In this document: piece by piece, positions 40,547 through 49,792 of the stretch
How the letters are laid out: each line of letters opens with the position of its first letter
Numbering within the stretch: the stretch's first letter is position 1
DNA from: Neomegalonema perideroedes DSM 15528
GTDB taxonomy: Bacteria; Pseudomonadota; Alphaproteobacteria; Rhodobacterales; Rhodobacteraceae
DNA length: 64,000 nt
Direction: 5' to 3'
Assembly (NCBI RefSeq): GCF_000374145.1
Contig: NZ_KB893653.1
Coordinates: 566,438 to 630,437, forward strand
Notes under the pieces: model-generated
Told to the model about the DNA's origin: nothing
Databases searched by the model: none
What the model saw: the letters and a program-made list of their open reading frames with translations, nothing else
Made by a program: the position numbers and the translations under genes

Positions 40547-42217
40547 ATGCGTCACGTCTTCACCTGCGTCGCGGCCTCGGCGCTTTTGGCCGGCTTCGCG
40601 GGCTTCGCGCCCGCCGCCCATGCTCAGGAAGGGGCCGCTCAGGGGGCGGATCTCTTCACGCTGACCATCCTGCACACCAACGACTTCCATTCGCGGGTCG
40701 AGGCGATCAACCGCTTCGACTCCACCTGCTCCGCCGAGGAGGCGGGCAAGAACGAGTGCTTCGGCGGCGTGGCGCGTCTGGCTTCGGCCATCCGCATGCG
40801 CCGCAGCGAGCTGGACGCCGCCGGACGCCCCTATCTGCTGCTCGACGGCGGCGATCAGGTGCAGGGCACGCTCTACTACACCCATTACAAGGGCGCGGTC
40901 GAAGCCGAATTCCTGAAGGCTCTGGGCTATCAGGCCATGGCGGTCGGCAATCATGAATTCGACAGCGGCCCCCAGTCCCTCGCCGATTTCATCAAGAACT
41001 CCGGCGGGACGCCGATTCTCTCGGCGAACATCGTGCCGGATTACGAAGGCGCCTTGCGCGGGCTGATTCAGGGCTCGACCATCCTTGAGGCGGGCGGCCA
41101 GAAGATCGGCGTGATCGGCCTGACGCCCGAAGACACTTGGGAATTGGCCTCCACTGGCGAGGTGGCCTTCCTCGACGCCGTGGGGACCGTGCGCGGCGCC
41201 GTGACGGCTCTGACCGCCGCCGGGGTCGATAAGGTGATCCTGCTCTCGCATTCGGGCTATCACCGCGATCAGCAGATCGCCGCGCAGGTGCCGGGGATCG
41301 ATTTGATCGTCGGCGGGCATTCCCACACCTATCTCTCCTCCAAGGAGCCCGCCGAGGGCGCTCAGAAGCCCGAAGGCGCTTATCCGACTTGGGTCGACTC
41401 GCCGGACGGCGGCAAAACCCCCATCGTGCAGGCCTACGCCTACGGCAAATATCTCGGCGAGGTGACTTTGGCCTTCGACGCCGCCGGAAACGTGGTCTCG
41501 GCCGAGGGCGAGCCGCTGCTCCTCGACCACAACATCCCCGAGGATAATGAATTCGCCGCCCGCGTGGCCGAACTCGCCAAGCCTCTGGAGGAGATCCGCA
41601 ATCAGGTGGTGGCTCAGGCCGCCGAGCCCATCGACGGCTCGCGCGACACCTGCCGCGCCGGAGAATGCGCCATGGGCAACCTCGTCGCCGAGGCCATGCT
41701 GGCGCGCGGCGCGGCTCAGGGCGTGCAGATCGCGATCCAGAACGGCGGCGGACTTCGCGCCTCCATCGACGCGGGCGAGATCACCATGGGCGAAGTGCTG
41801 ACGGTTCTGCCCTTCCAGAACACGCTGGCGACCATGCAGCTCAAGGGCTCCGAGATCGTGCAGTCTCTGGAATCGGGCGTCAGCCGCGTCGAGGAAGGCG
41901 CGGGCCGCTTCCCGCAGGTGGCGGGTCTGCGCTTCACCTGGACGCGCGACCGCCCGGCCAACGAAGGCCGGATCATCAAGGTCGAGGTCTCCGACGACGG
42001 GGGCGGCTGGAAGGCCATCGACCCCAACGCCTCCTATATCGTGGCGACCAACAACTTCATGCGCAACGGCGGCGACGGCTATGCGCTCTTCGCCTCCAAC
42101 GCCGTGAATCCCTATGACTACGGCCCGAACATGGAGGATGTGACGGTCGAATATCTGCTCTCCCTCGGCGAAGCCTATGAGCCCAAGCTCGACGGGCGCA
42201 TCTCCGAAGTGAAGTGA
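40547..42217 (+). CDS. Periplasmic 5'-nucleotidase / 2',3'-cyclic phosphodiesterase family protein
   Basis: A UshA-type metallophosphoesterase of 556 residues with a signal peptide (AASALLAGFAGFAPAAHAQ). The metal-binding motifs are in order: LTILHTNDFHS near residues 42-52, LLDGGDQVQGTLYY, VGNHEFDSGPQSL, LLSHSGYHRD and VGGHSHTYL. The C-terminal 5'-nucleotidase domain starts near residue 360 (MGNLVAEAML, QNGGGLRASIDAGEITMGEVLTVLPF). It probably releases phosphate and nucleosides from nucleotides in the periplasm. A hairpin (AGGCGA/TCGCCT with an inner GGCGC/GCGCC) lies just upstream at about 40491-40517. The next gene begins 7 bases after the stop. Confidence 0.92.
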   Translation: MRHVFTCVAASALLAGFAGFAPAAHAQEGAAQGADLFTLTILHTNDFHSRVEAINRFDSTCSAEEAGKNECFGGVARLASAIRMRRSELDAAGRPYLLLDGGDQVQGTLYYTHYKGAVEAEFLKALGYQAMAVGNHEFDSGPQSLADFIKNSGGTPILSANIVPDYEGALRGLIQGSTILEAGGQKIGVIGLTPEDTWELASTGEVAFLDAVGTVRGAVTALTAAGVDKVILLSHSGYHRDQQIAAQVPGIDLIVGGHSHTYLSSKEPAEGAQKPEGAYPTWVDSPDGGKTPIVQAYAYGKYLGEVTLAFDAAGNVVSAEGEPLLLDHNIPEDNEFAARVAELAKPLEEIRNQVVAQAAEPIDGSRDTCRAGECAMGNLVAEAMLARGAAQGVQIAIQNGGGLRASIDAGEITMGEVLTVLPFQNTLATMQLKGSEIVQSLESGVSRVEEGAGRFPQVAGLRFTWTRDRPANEGRIIKVEVSDDGGGWKAIDPNASYIVATNNFMRNGGDGYALFASNAVNPYDYGPNMEDVTVEYLLSLGEAYEPKLDGRISEVK

Positions 42218-42224
42218 GCGGCCC

Positions 42225-42962
42225 ATGTGCGGGCGGTTCTTCCTGACGCAAGGCCCCGCCGAATTGGCGGGGCTGGTTCAGGCGCGGCTCGATCCGGCCT
42301 TTGAGGAGAGGCCGGAGCTTGCGGCGCAGCGCTTCAACATCCGCCCGACGCAAAAGATTCCCGTCCTCCGGCGCGATGTGGAGGGCGGGCGGTTTTTGAC
42401 GCCCATGCGCTGGGGCTTCATTCCGGCTTGGTATGAGGCGCCCGGCGCGGGGCCGCTGATCATCAACGCGCGCTCGGAGGGGATCGCCGAGAAGCCTTCC
42501 TTCCGCGAGGCCGTCCGCCGGACGCGCTGCCTCATCCCGACCTCGGGCTTTTACGAATGGACCGAAAGCGCAGGCAAAGGCGCAGAGCCTTGGCTCGTGC
42601 GGCGCAAGGGCGGGGCGCCCATGGTCATGGCGGGAGTCTGGCGGGAATGGACCGATCCGGCTTCCGGCGAGAAGCTTCAGACCTGCGCCATCGTCACCAC
42701 CGAGGCCAACGCCGAACTCGCGCCGATTCATCATCGCTCGCCGCTCTGGCTGGCGCCGGAGCGCTGGGGCCTCTGGCTCGGCGAAGAGGGCCATGGCGCG
42801 GCGCGTCTGATGGCGCCGCCGCCTTTGGGCGAGATCGAATTCTGGCGCGTCTCGACGGCGCTCAACAAGCGCGACGCCGAGGGCGAGGATCTGACGGCGC
42901 CGCTCAAGGAGGAGGCCGAAGCTCCGGAGCCCCGGCCTCCCGATCAGGCGAGCCTCTTCTGA
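42225..42962 (+). CDS. SOS response-associated peptidase (SRAP/YedK/HMCES family)
   Basis: A 245-residue SRAP protein that forms a protective thiazolidine cross-link with abasic sites in single-stranded DNA. The catalytic Cys2 is in MCGRFFLTQG, exposed after removal of Met1. INARSEG (Asn), IPTSGFYEWTE (Glu) and IHHRSPLWL (His) complete the active site. The usual HxRMP stretch reads HHRSP here, a small departure. The gene follows the nucleotidase closely and converges on the SH3 protein gene with a 3-base gap. Confidence 0.93.
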   Translation: MCGRFFLTQGPAELAGLVQARLDPAFEERPELAAQRFNIRPTQKIPVLRRDVEGGRFLTPMRWGFIPAWYEAPGAGPLIINARSEGIAEKPSFREAVRRTRCLIPTSGFYEWTESAGKGAEPWLVRRKGGAPMVMAGVWREWTDPASGEKLQTCAIVTTEANAELAPIHHRSPLWLAPERWGLWLGEEGHGAARLMAPPPLGEIEFWRVSTALNKRDAEGEDLTAPLKEEAEAPEPRPPDQASLF

Positions 42963-42965
42963 GGC

Positions 42966-43433
42966 TCAGCGGCGGGCCGGCCAAGGATCGTAGATCGGCG
43001 CGGGGCCTTTGGAGGGCGTCGCGGGGACAGGAACATAGACCGGCGCGGGCTGATGGGGCTGAACCTGAACCGGCGCATGCTGCTGCGGCCGGACCTGAAC
43101 CGGCGCGGGCTGATGGGGCTGATGGGTCTGCTGTTTGCGGAAGGGATTGGCGCCGAAGCCCAGAGCCTGAACCGGCGCCCAGCCGTCCGGCCCGGCCTTG
43201 GCGAGCAGACACCAGTTTTCGACGCAGCGCCGGATCTCGAAATCGTCGCCGCGATTCAGCTGGCCGACGACCCGGTGATTCAGTCCGGGACCGGCGCGCA
43301 GGCTCAGGCCCTCCTTGACGTAGGCCGGGCCGGAACGGTCGTGGCGTTGCTGCGCGGAGGCCTCCGGCGCGAGGCTGAAGGAGAGAAGCCCGGCGCCCAG
43401 AAGGGCCAGGAGAGCGGCGCGATTCGGTTTCAT
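42966..43433 (-). CDS. Secreted bacterial SH3-domain protein with a Gln/Pro/His repeat tail
   Basis: A 155-residue protein with a signal peptide (ALLALLGAGLLSFSLAPEASAQ). An SH3b domain runs from about residues 37 to 90: KEGLSLRAGPGLNHRVVGQLNRGDDFEI, WCLLAKAGPDGWAPVQAL. The tail (about 100-150) is repetitive, with PAPVQVRPQQHAPVQVQPHQPAPVYVPVP. The matching DNA holds repeated CCTGAACCGGCGC-type units near 43066, 43093 and 43168. SH3b domains often bind cell-wall material. The ATG at 43433 is preferred over a TTG two codons upstream. The role is unknown. Confidence 0.8.
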   Translation of the reverse strand: MKPNRAALLALLGAGLLSFSLAPEASAQQRHDRSGPAYVKEGLSLRAGPGLNHRVVGQLNRGDDFEIRRCVENWCLLAKAGPDGWAPVQALGFGANPFRKQQTHQPHQPAPVQVRPQQHAPVQVQPHQPAPVYVPVPATPSKGPAPIYDPWPARR

Positions 43434-43786
43434 ATTCAAGTCTTTCGTGGTTCTTCCGGGGGCCTGAGGGCTTCGCCGGACGACATGTCCCGCCTTCTCG
43501 GGGAAGGCTGAGAGTGATACGGAGGATCTCCGGATTTCCGGCGCGGATTTTCGCGGAAAAAGCTCTGGGCGCGCCGGATCATCCGCCCGCCAGACGCATC
43601 ATGGAGAAGGCGAAGGCCGCCTCCAGCCGCCGATCCGCTCTGAAACGCAGAAAGCCGAGCATGAGGAGGGCCCCATCCGGATGCTCGAACAAGAACGCCG
43701 TCGCCGCTTCCATGAAGATTCGGGCGGAGCATGGAGGCGGGTCGATCAATCAGACGAAGCGCGCGCTCCGTACTTTGGGCGCGAAT
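43434..43786. other. Non-coding region between the SH3 and helicase genes
   Basis: 353 bases. A minus-strand 44-codon frame (43579-43713) and a 98-codon frame (43436-43732) are open, but neither has a ribosome site or family signal. Short inverted repeats (for example TTCCGG near 43534) are present. It may hold the SH3-gene promoter on the minus strand and the helicase 3' end; I see no intrinsic terminator with a T run. Confidence 0.4.
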
Positions 43787-46213
43787 TCAGAAAGGCGTCT
43801 CGTCGGATTTGGTCACGAAGCTGGCTTTGAGGCGCTTTTCATCGGCCTCGTCGAAAGCGACGGTCAAAGTGTCGGCCTCCACCGCGATGACCACCCCCGC
43901 GCCGAATTTCGGATGGCTCACCCGCTCGCCGGGCGCGAAGTTCGGCTTCGGCGCGGATTTGCGCGGCGCGGCGGGCAGGGGCGCCGCCTGTCTCGCCTGA
44001 GCCTGCATCCGCTTCCAGCCGGGCGAATCATAGGGATTCGAAGCCTGCCGCACTTGCTCTTGAAGCGGCGAGGGGCCGCCCGGACGCCAGGTCTTCGGCT
44101 CGACGTCGGTCACGCCATAGCCGCCCCCATATCCACCCCGTCGCGCCGCGCCGTAAGATCCGCCGTAAAGCCCCGGCGGAGTCAGAATCTCCATGACCGC
44201 GGGCGGCGTCTCGTCGATGAAGCGCGAGGGCAGGGCGGATTGCCATTGATTATAGATCCGCCGATTGGCCGCGAAGCTGATGTTGAGGATCTTGCGCGCC
44301 CGCGTCATGCCGACATAGGCGAGGCGCCGCTCCTCTTCGAGCCCCTGACGTCCGCTTTCGTCCAGAGAGCGTTGCGAGGGAAACAGCCCCTCCTCCCAGC
44401 CGGGCAGGAAGACCAGATCATATTCCAGACCCTTGGCCGCATGGAGCGTCATCAGCGTGAGGCGCTCGCCTGCGCCCTCGCCGTCGCGGGAGGCCTCCAT
44501 GACGAGGCTCACATGCTCCAGAAAGCCTTGCAGGGTCGGGAAATCGCCGATGGAGCGCACCAGCTCCTTGAGGTTGTCGAGGCGGCCGGGCGCGTCGGCG
44601 CCTTTATCGGCCTTCCACATGGCGGTGTAGCCCGATTCGTCCAGCACCAGAGCCGCAAGCTCGGAAGGCGTCAGCTTTTCGGCTTCGGCCCGCCAGCGGC
44701 TCATGGCCTCGAAGAAGAGGATCAGAGTCCCGCGCGCCTTGCCGCCGATCTCGCCGCTTTGCGCCATCTTCAGCGCCGCCCGCGAGGGCGACACGTTGTC
44801 GAAGCGCGATTGCTGATGAATCGCCTGCAAGGTCTGCTCGCCGACGCCCCGGCGCGGCAGATTCACGATGCGCTCGAAGGCGAGGCCGTCGTCCGGCTGA
44901 GCGACCAGCCGCAGATAGGCGATGGCGTCGCGGATCTCCTGACGTTCGTAGAAGCGCGGCCCGCCGATCACCCGATAGGGCAGGCCGATGGCGAGGAAGC
45001 GCTCCTCGAAGGCGCGCATCTGATGCGAGGCCCGCACGAGGATCGCGGTTTGATTCAGACCGATCTTCGCCCGTCGCCCGAGTCCGGCCATATAGGCCTC
45101 GATCTCCTCGCCGACCCAGCGCGCTTCCTCGTCGCCGTCGTAGAGCCCCATGAGCCGGACCTTGGAGCCGGAGGGATTCTGCGTCCAGAGCGTCTTGCCG
45201 AGCCGCGCCTGATTGCCGGAGATCACCGCTCCGGCGGCGGCGAGGATCTCGGGCGTGGAGCGGTAATTCTCCTCCAGCCGAATGACCGTGGCGCCGGGGA
45301 AATCCTTCTCGAATTTCAGGATGTTGCCGACCTCCGCCCCGCGCCAGCCGTAAATCGACTGATCGTCGTCGCCGACCACGCAGATGTTCTTATGGCCGCC
45401 CGCCAGAAGCCGCAGCCAGAGATATTGGGCGATGTTGGAATCCTGATATTCGTCCACCAATAAATAGCGCAGCCGCTCTCGGAAGCGCTCCAGAACATCG
45501 GGGTGGCTTTGCAGGATGGTCAGCATATGCAGCAGCAGATCGCCGAAATCGGCGGCGTTCAGCGTGCGCAGGCGGTCCTGATAGAGCGCATAGAGCTTGG
45601 CGCCCTTGCCCTGCGCGAAGTCGTCGCCTTCGCCTTTGGGCAGCTTTTCGGGCGTCAGGCCGCGATTCTTCCAGCCGTCGATCAGGGCGGCGAGATTCTT
45701 GGCGGGGAATTTCTTCTCGTCGATTCCCTCCGCGAGGATCACCTGCTTGAGCAGCCGGACCTGATCGTCGGCGTCGAGAATGGCGAAGCTGGAGGTCAGC
45801 CCGACCAGCTCCGCATGACGGCGCAGCATCTTCGCCGCGATGCTGTGGAAGGTGCCGAGCCAGGGCATGCCCTCGACGGCCTCGCCGATGATCCGCCCGA
45901 CGCGCTCGCGCATTTCGCGGGCGGCCTTATTGGTGAAGGTCACCGCGAGGATCTCGGAGGGCCGCGCCCGGCCCGTGGCGATCAGATGCGCCAGACGGGC
46001 GGTCAGCACGCGGGTTTTGCCCGATCCGGCGCCCGCCAGCACCAGCACCGGGCCGTCGAGGGTCTCCACGGCCTCGCGCTGAGGCTCGTTCAGCCCTTCG
46101 AGATAATCGCGCGGGATGGGGCCTCCCGCCTGCGCCAACTGCGAGAGGGGAATCCGCTCGGCGTAAGCCGCCAGCGGGTCGTCTTCGGGATCGAAAGGCC
46201 ATTCGGTGCTCAT
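43787..46213 (-). CDS. uvrD: UvrD/PcrA-type superfamily 1 DNA helicase
   Basis: A 3'-5' helicase of 808 residues for repair and removal of proteins from DNA. Walker A is VLVLAGAGSGKTRVLTARLAHLI near residue 60. Motif Ia AVTFTNKAAREMRERV, motif II LLVDEYQDSN, motif III VVGDDDQSIYGWRGA and motif VI VGMTRARKIL are all present. The C-terminus carries a tudor-like domain (GERVSHPKFGAGVVIAVEADTLTVAF) typical of UvrD/PcrA. The ATG at 46213 is chosen because STEWPFDPEDDPLAAYAERIPL resembles family N-termini. The longer frame to 46270 reads through the LexA-type box. SOS control is therefore likely. Confidence 0.92.
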   Translation of the reverse strand: MSTEWPFDPEDDPLAAYAERIPLSQLAQAGGPIPRDYLEGLNEPQREAVETLDGPVLVLAGAGSGKTRVLTARLAHLIATGRARPSEILAVTFTNKAAREMRERVGRIIGEAVEGMPWLGTFHSIAAKMLRRHAELVGLTSSFAILDADDQVRLLKQVILAEGIDEKKFPAKNLAALIDGWKNRGLTPEKLPKGEGDDFAQGKGAKLYALYQDRLRTLNAADFGDLLLHMLTILQSHPDVLERFRERLRYLLVDEYQDSNIAQYLWLRLLAGGHKNICVVGDDDQSIYGWRGAEVGNILKFEKDFPGATVIRLEENYRSTPEILAAAGAVISGNQARLGKTLWTQNPSGSKVRLMGLYDGDEEARWVGEEIEAYMAGLGRRAKIGLNQTAILVRASHQMRAFEERFLAIGLPYRVIGGPRFYERQEIRDAIAYLRLVAQPDDGLAFERIVNLPRRGVGEQTLQAIHQQSRFDNVSPSRAALKMAQSGEIGGKARGTLILFFEAMSRWRAEAEKLTPSELAALVLDESGYTAMWKADKGADAPGRLDNLKELVRSIGDFPTLQGFLEHVSLVMEASRDGEGAGERLTLMTLHAAKGLEYDLVFLPGWEEGLFPSQRSLDESGRQGLEEERRLAYVGMTRARKILNISFAANRRIYNQWQSALPSRFIDETPPAVMEILTPPGLYGGSYGAARRGGYGGGYGVTDVEPKTWRPGGPSPLQEQVRQASNPYDSPGWKRMQAQARQAAPLPAAPRKSAPKPNFAPGERVSHPKFGAGVVIAVEADTLTVAFDEADEKRLKASFVTKSDETPF

Positions 46214-46236
46214 GGCGCGGAATTTATAAACCTTTC

Positions 46237-46251
46237 GATCAAAAAGGGAAC
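46237..46251 (-). promoter_or_regulatory. LexA-type box upstream of the UvrD/PcrA helicase
   Basis: Read on the minus strand this is GTTC-N7-GATC, the direct-repeat LexA site described for Rhodobacter (GTTC-N7-GTTC in other alphaproteobacteria). It ends 24 bases before the start codon and abuts a TTTATAAATT stretch that could be the -10, a good position for repression. Confidence 0.6.
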
Positions 46252-46266
46252 AGAGAAAAGCCCCTT

Positions 46267-47088
46267 TCAAGGCCCTTCAAGCCGGACGACCGCCCCTTCG
46301 GGGGTGGTCAGCAGGCCCTCGGCGCGGTCGAAACGCAGGTCCGCCAGACCGACCCCGCCCAGATGCGAGCGCAGGATTCCGGCGGGTTTGCCCTCGGCGT
46401 TGCGGATCTCGGCGCCTTCGGGGGCTTCGCCCTCGACGCGCACCCGCGCCAGACCTTTGCGCAATTCCGTCTTATGCTTCATGCGGGCGACGATCTCCTG
46501 CCCGACATAACAGCCTTTGCGGAAATCCACGCCATGGAGCCGCTCGAATCCGGCCTCCAGAATATAGCCCTCGCCGGAGATGAGATCCCGCCCCGAAGCC
46601 GGGATTCCCAAGGCCAGACGATGGGCGTCGTAATCTCCGGGCTCGGCTTGCGCGAGGGCCGCCTCCAGCGCGGGGAGGGCGCCGTAAAGCCGGGTTCCCA
46701 AAGCCGGATCGCGGGGGTCGGCGAGGCCGGGCTTCGCGCCCTCGCCCCAAAAAGCCGCGACGCCCTGATCCTCCTCGACGCGCAGCTTCAGCGGGCGGCG
46801 CAGCCGATACATGGTCAGGCGCTTGAGCAGATCCTCGATTTGCCCGGCTTCGGCGTCGAGGCGGAGATTCCCCCCGGCCCCCTCGAAGATCAGGAAATCC
46901 GCGAGATATTTGCCCTGCGGCGTCAGCAGCGCGGCGTAGACGGGCCGGTCCTGCGTCGCGCGCCGCACGTCGTTGCTCACAAGGGCGTTGAGGAAGTCGA
47001 CCTGCTCGGCGCGCGGACCTTCGAGCGCCAGAATCCGGCGCTCGGGCAAGAGCGCGCCAAGGATCTTGTCTTGAAGCCTCGTCGTCAC
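46267..47088 (-). CDS. ygfZ: YgfZ/GcvT-like folate-binding protein
   Basis: A tetrahydrofolate-binding protein of about 274 residues needed for iron-sulfur enzyme activity (COG0354). The signature KGCYVGQEIVARM near residue 197 contains the conserved Cys. ILALEGPRAEQVDFLNALVSNDVR and LTPQGKYLADFLIFE are typical of the GcvT-like fold. The GTG at 47088 is chosen because ACGGAG lies upstream and the protein then begins TTRLQDKILGALLPERR like relatives. The frame extends to 47190 but would overlap the divergent dihydroorotase gene. The helicase gene lies downstream. Confidence 0.85.
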   Translation of the reverse strand: MTTRLQDKILGALLPERRILALEGPRAEQVDFLNALVSNDVRRATQDRPVYAALLTPQGKYLADFLIFEGAGGNLRLDAEAGQIEDLLKRLTMYRLRRPLKLRVEEDQGVAAFWGEGAKPGLADPRDPALGTRLYGALPALEAALAQAEPGDYDAHRLALGIPASGRDLISGEGYILEAGFERLHGVDFRKGCYVGQEIVARMKHKTELRKGLARVRVEGEAPEGAEIRNAEGKPAGILRSHLGGVGLADLRFDRAEGLLTTPEGAVVRLEGP

Positions 47089-47143
47089 GCGGAAGTCTCC
47101 GTGATAGAAGCGCGCCAAATCAGGCGCATCAGGAGGCCGCATC

Positions 47144-48478
47144 ATGGCGCAAAGCTTCGATCTCGTCATCAAGGGCGGAACGCTGGTCAATCACGATGGG
47201 ATCGGCCTTGCGGATCTCGGGGTGAGGGACGGCAGGATCGCGGCCATCGGCGAGCTCGGCGGGGCCGCGGCGGCGGAGGTCCTCGACGCCAGAGGGCTGC
47301 ATGTGCTGCCCGGCGTCATCGACACGCAGGTCCATTTCCGCGAGCCGGGGATGGAGGCCAAGGAGGATCTCGAAACCGGCTCCCGCGCGGCGGTCATGGG
47401 CGGCGTGACGGCGGTTTTCGAAATGCCCAACACCAAGCCCCTCACCACCACCCCGGAGGCCCTCGCCGATAAGGTGGCCCGCGCGAAAAACCGCATGTGG
47501 TGCGATTTCGCCTTTTTCTTCGGCGCCACGGCTCAGAACGTGGAGATGCTGCCCGAAGCCGAAATGCTGGAGGGCTGCGCGGGGATCAAGATCTTCATGG
47601 GCTCCTCGACGGGGGATCTGCTGGTCAGCGAGAGCGCCGACGTCCTGCGCGTGCTGCAAAACGGGCGGCGGCGGGTTTCGGTCCATTCCGAGGACGAGGC
47701 CCGCTTGCGCGAGCGGCTGCATCTGCGCCGCCCCGGAGATCCTTCGTCTCATCCCGTCTGGCGCGACCCCGAGGCCGCCCGCATGAACACCGAGCGCCTG
47801 ATCCGCCTCGCCCGCGAGGCCAAGCGCCGGGTGCATGTGCTCCATATCTCGACCAAGGAGGAGATCCCGCTTCTGGCGGCGAATAAGGATCTCATCTCGG
47901 CGGAGGCGACGCCCCATCATCTGACCCTCGACGGAGACGAGGCTTACGCCCGGCTCGGGACTTTGGTTCAGATGAATCCGCCGGTGCGCGGCGCGGATCA
48001 TCGCGACGCCATCTTTCAGGCGGTGCGGGACGGGATCATCGACATCCTCGGCTCGGACCACGCCCCCCATCTACGTGACGAAAAAGCCAAAGCTTATCCG
48101 GAATCGCCCTCGGGAATGACCGGAGTCCAGACCCTGACGCCGATCATGCTTGACCATGTGGCGGCGGGACGCTTGAGTCTGCAACGATTCGTCGACCTCA
48201 CCAGCGCGGGGCCGCAACGCCTGTTCGACATCGCAGGCAAAGGCCGTCTCGCGGTCGGCTATGACGCCGACATCGCCCTCGTGGACCTCAAACAAAGCCG
48301 CCGCATTGAAGATTCTTGGATCGCTTCGCGATGCGGCTGGACTCCCTATCACGGCCGGACCGTCACGGGCTGGCCGCGCGGGACGGTCGTTCGCGGGCGC
48401 GTGGTCATGCGTGAGGACGAACTGATCGGCGTCGCCTCCGGCGCGCCGGTTCGTTTTCAAGAAGGATGGCTCGGATGA
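47144..48478 (+). CDS. pyrC: Dihydroorotase
   Basis: Interconverts carbamoyl-aspartate and dihydroorotate in pyrimidine synthesis. It is a 444-residue type I-like amidohydrolase. The metal-binding segment VIDTQVHFREPGMEAKEDLETGS lies near residues 53-75, with His and Asp ligands. VHVLHISTKEEIPLL, SAEATPHHLTLDGD and IIDILGSDHAPH near 303-314 supply further ligands. The length fits the PyrC/allantoinase family, and the DHAPH ending with SGMTGVQTLTPIML supports dihydroorotase. AGGAGG precedes the ATG. The stop overlaps the next start (ATGA). Confidence 0.93.
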   Translation: MAQSFDLVIKGGTLVNHDGIGLADLGVRDGRIAAIGELGGAAAAEVLDARGLHVLPGVIDTQVHFREPGMEAKEDLETGSRAAVMGGVTAVFEMPNTKPLTTTPEALADKVARAKNRMWCDFAFFFGATAQNVEMLPEAEMLEGCAGIKIFMGSSTGDLLVSESADVLRVLQNGRRRVSVHSEDEARLRERLHLRRPGDPSSHPVWRDPEAARMNTERLIRLAREAKRRVHVLHISTKEEIPLLAANKDLISAEATPHHLTLDGDEAYARLGTLVQMNPPVRGADHRDAIFQAVRDGIIDILGSDHAPHLRDEKAKAYPESPSGMTGVQTLTPIMLDHVAAGRLSLQRFVDLTSAGPQRLFDIAGKGRLAVGYDADIALVDLKQSRRIEDSWIASRCGWTPYHGRTVTGWPRGTVVRGRVVMREDELIGVASGAPVRFQEGWLG

Positions 48479-49788
48479 CCTCCGCTCCTCAGACGCGCGA
48501 CCCGCGCGATTCCGCCCAGCGCGTTCCGCGCGATCCCGACCAACCCATCAGCCTGCAGGCTCTGGGCTCCTCCCTCGGCTTCGGCGAGCTGGTCGCCATG
48601 CTCGCCACGATCATGGCTCTGGCGGCCTTCGCCACCGACATGATGCTGCCCGCTCTGCCGATGATCGGCGCCGACCTCAAGGCGCCGACCGAGAACGACC
48701 GGCAATTGCTCGTGCCGGTGATGTTTCTCGGCATGGCCTTCGCGCAGATCTTCTACGGCCCGATCCTCGACGCCTTCGGGCGCAAGCGCGGGCTCTACAT
48801 CGGCCTGACGATCTTCCTCGTCGGAACCCTGACCTGCATCTTCGCGCCGAATTTCCAGATGATGCTGGTCGGGCGCCTGCTTCAGGGCGTAGGCGCGGCG
48901 GGGCCGCAGGTCATGGCCATGGCCGCGACCCGCGATCTCTTCGTCGGGCGCGGCATGGCGCGGGTGACCTCGCTGATCATGATGATCTTCATGGTGGTGC
49001 CGGTCTTCGCGCCGATGCTCGGGGCGCAGATCCTGCGTCATTTCGACTGGCATATGATCTTCTGGGTCTTCGCGCTGCATGCGCTGGTCGCCTGGATCTG
49101 GTCCTGGACGCGCCTGCCCGAGACTCTGCCGCCGGAGCGTCGCCGCCCCTTGTCCGCCAAGACCTCCTGGGCGGCCTTCAAGGAGATGGCCACGCATCCG
49201 GTCTCCATCGGCTACGTCATGGCGAGCGGCTTCATCTTCAGCTCTCTGGTGGCCTATCTGACGGCCTCCGAGCAGGTTCTCGGCGAGCTTTACGCATGGG
49301 GGCCGGATTTCGTCTATCCCTTCGGCGCGGGCGCGGTGGCCATCGGCTTGGCGAGCTTCGCCAATTCGAAATTCGTCGTGCGCTTCGGCATGCGCAAGCT
49401 GTCTCAGGCGGCCATGACGGTCTTCGTGATCCTCGCGGCCGTCGGGCTGATCCTCTCGCTGCTGAACGAAGGCAAGCCGCCGTTCTGGGCCTTCATGGCT
49501 CTGCTCTGCGGGCTGTTCTTCTGCTGCGGCCTGATCTTCGGCAATCTGCGCGCTCTGGCGATGGAGCCCATGGGCCATATCGCGGGCATGGCGGCGGGCG
49601 CCGGCGGCTCGATCTCGACGCTGGTCTCGGCGCTGATCGGCGGCGCGGTGGCGCGCGGCTATGACGGCTCGGTGACGCCCTTCTTCGCGGGCTTCGTCGG
49701 CTTGGCCTCGATGGCTTGGGTCTGCGTGATCTTCGCCGAGCGCGGACGCGCCCGGCTGGCTCAGGGCGCGCCCGGCGCGCGCTCCTGA
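48475..49788 (+). CDS. Bcr/CflA family multidrug efflux MFS transporter
   Basis: A 12-helix major facilitator of 437 residues. The first helix contains MLATIMALAAFATDMMLPALPMIGADL, with the Bcr/CflA-type Asp. The motif A-like loop GRKRGLYIGLTIFLVG and LLQGVGAAGPQVMAMAATRDLFV (motif C region) are clear. It would export drugs or metabolites by proton antiport; sulfonamide or bicyclomycin export is known in the family but not shown here. The start at 48475 overlaps the pyrC stop and has AAGGA upstream. An ATG nine bases earlier is too close to that site. The gene converges on the metalloprotease gene with a 4-base gap. Confidence 0.9.
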   Translation: MTSAPQTRDPRDSAQRVPRDPDQPISLQALGSSLGFGELVAMLATIMALAAFATDMMLPALPMIGADLKAPTENDRQLLVPVMFLGMAFAQIFYGPILDAFGRKRGLYIGLTIFLVGTLTCIFAPNFQMMLVGRLLQGVGAAGPQVMAMAATRDLFVGRGMARVTSLIMMIFMVVPVFAPMLGAQILRHFDWHMIFWVFALHALVAWIWSWTRLPETLPPERRRPLSAKTSWAAFKEMATHPVSIGYVMASGFIFSSLVAYLTASEQVLGELYAWGPDFVYPFGAGAVAIGLASFANSKFVVRFGMRKLSQAAMTVFVILAAVGLILSLLNEGKPPFWAFMALLCGLFFCCGLIFGNLRALAMEPMGHIAGMAAGAGGSISTLVSALIGGAVARGYDGSVTPFFAGFVGLASMAWVCVIFAERGRARLAQGAPGARS

Positions 49789-49792
49789 AGGC

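Noticed and set aside
43579..43713. A 44-residue minus-strand frame of plausible composition.
   Set aside because: No Shine-Dalgarno sequence is seen, and it is too short to support without conservation. A ribosome-profiling signal would be needed.
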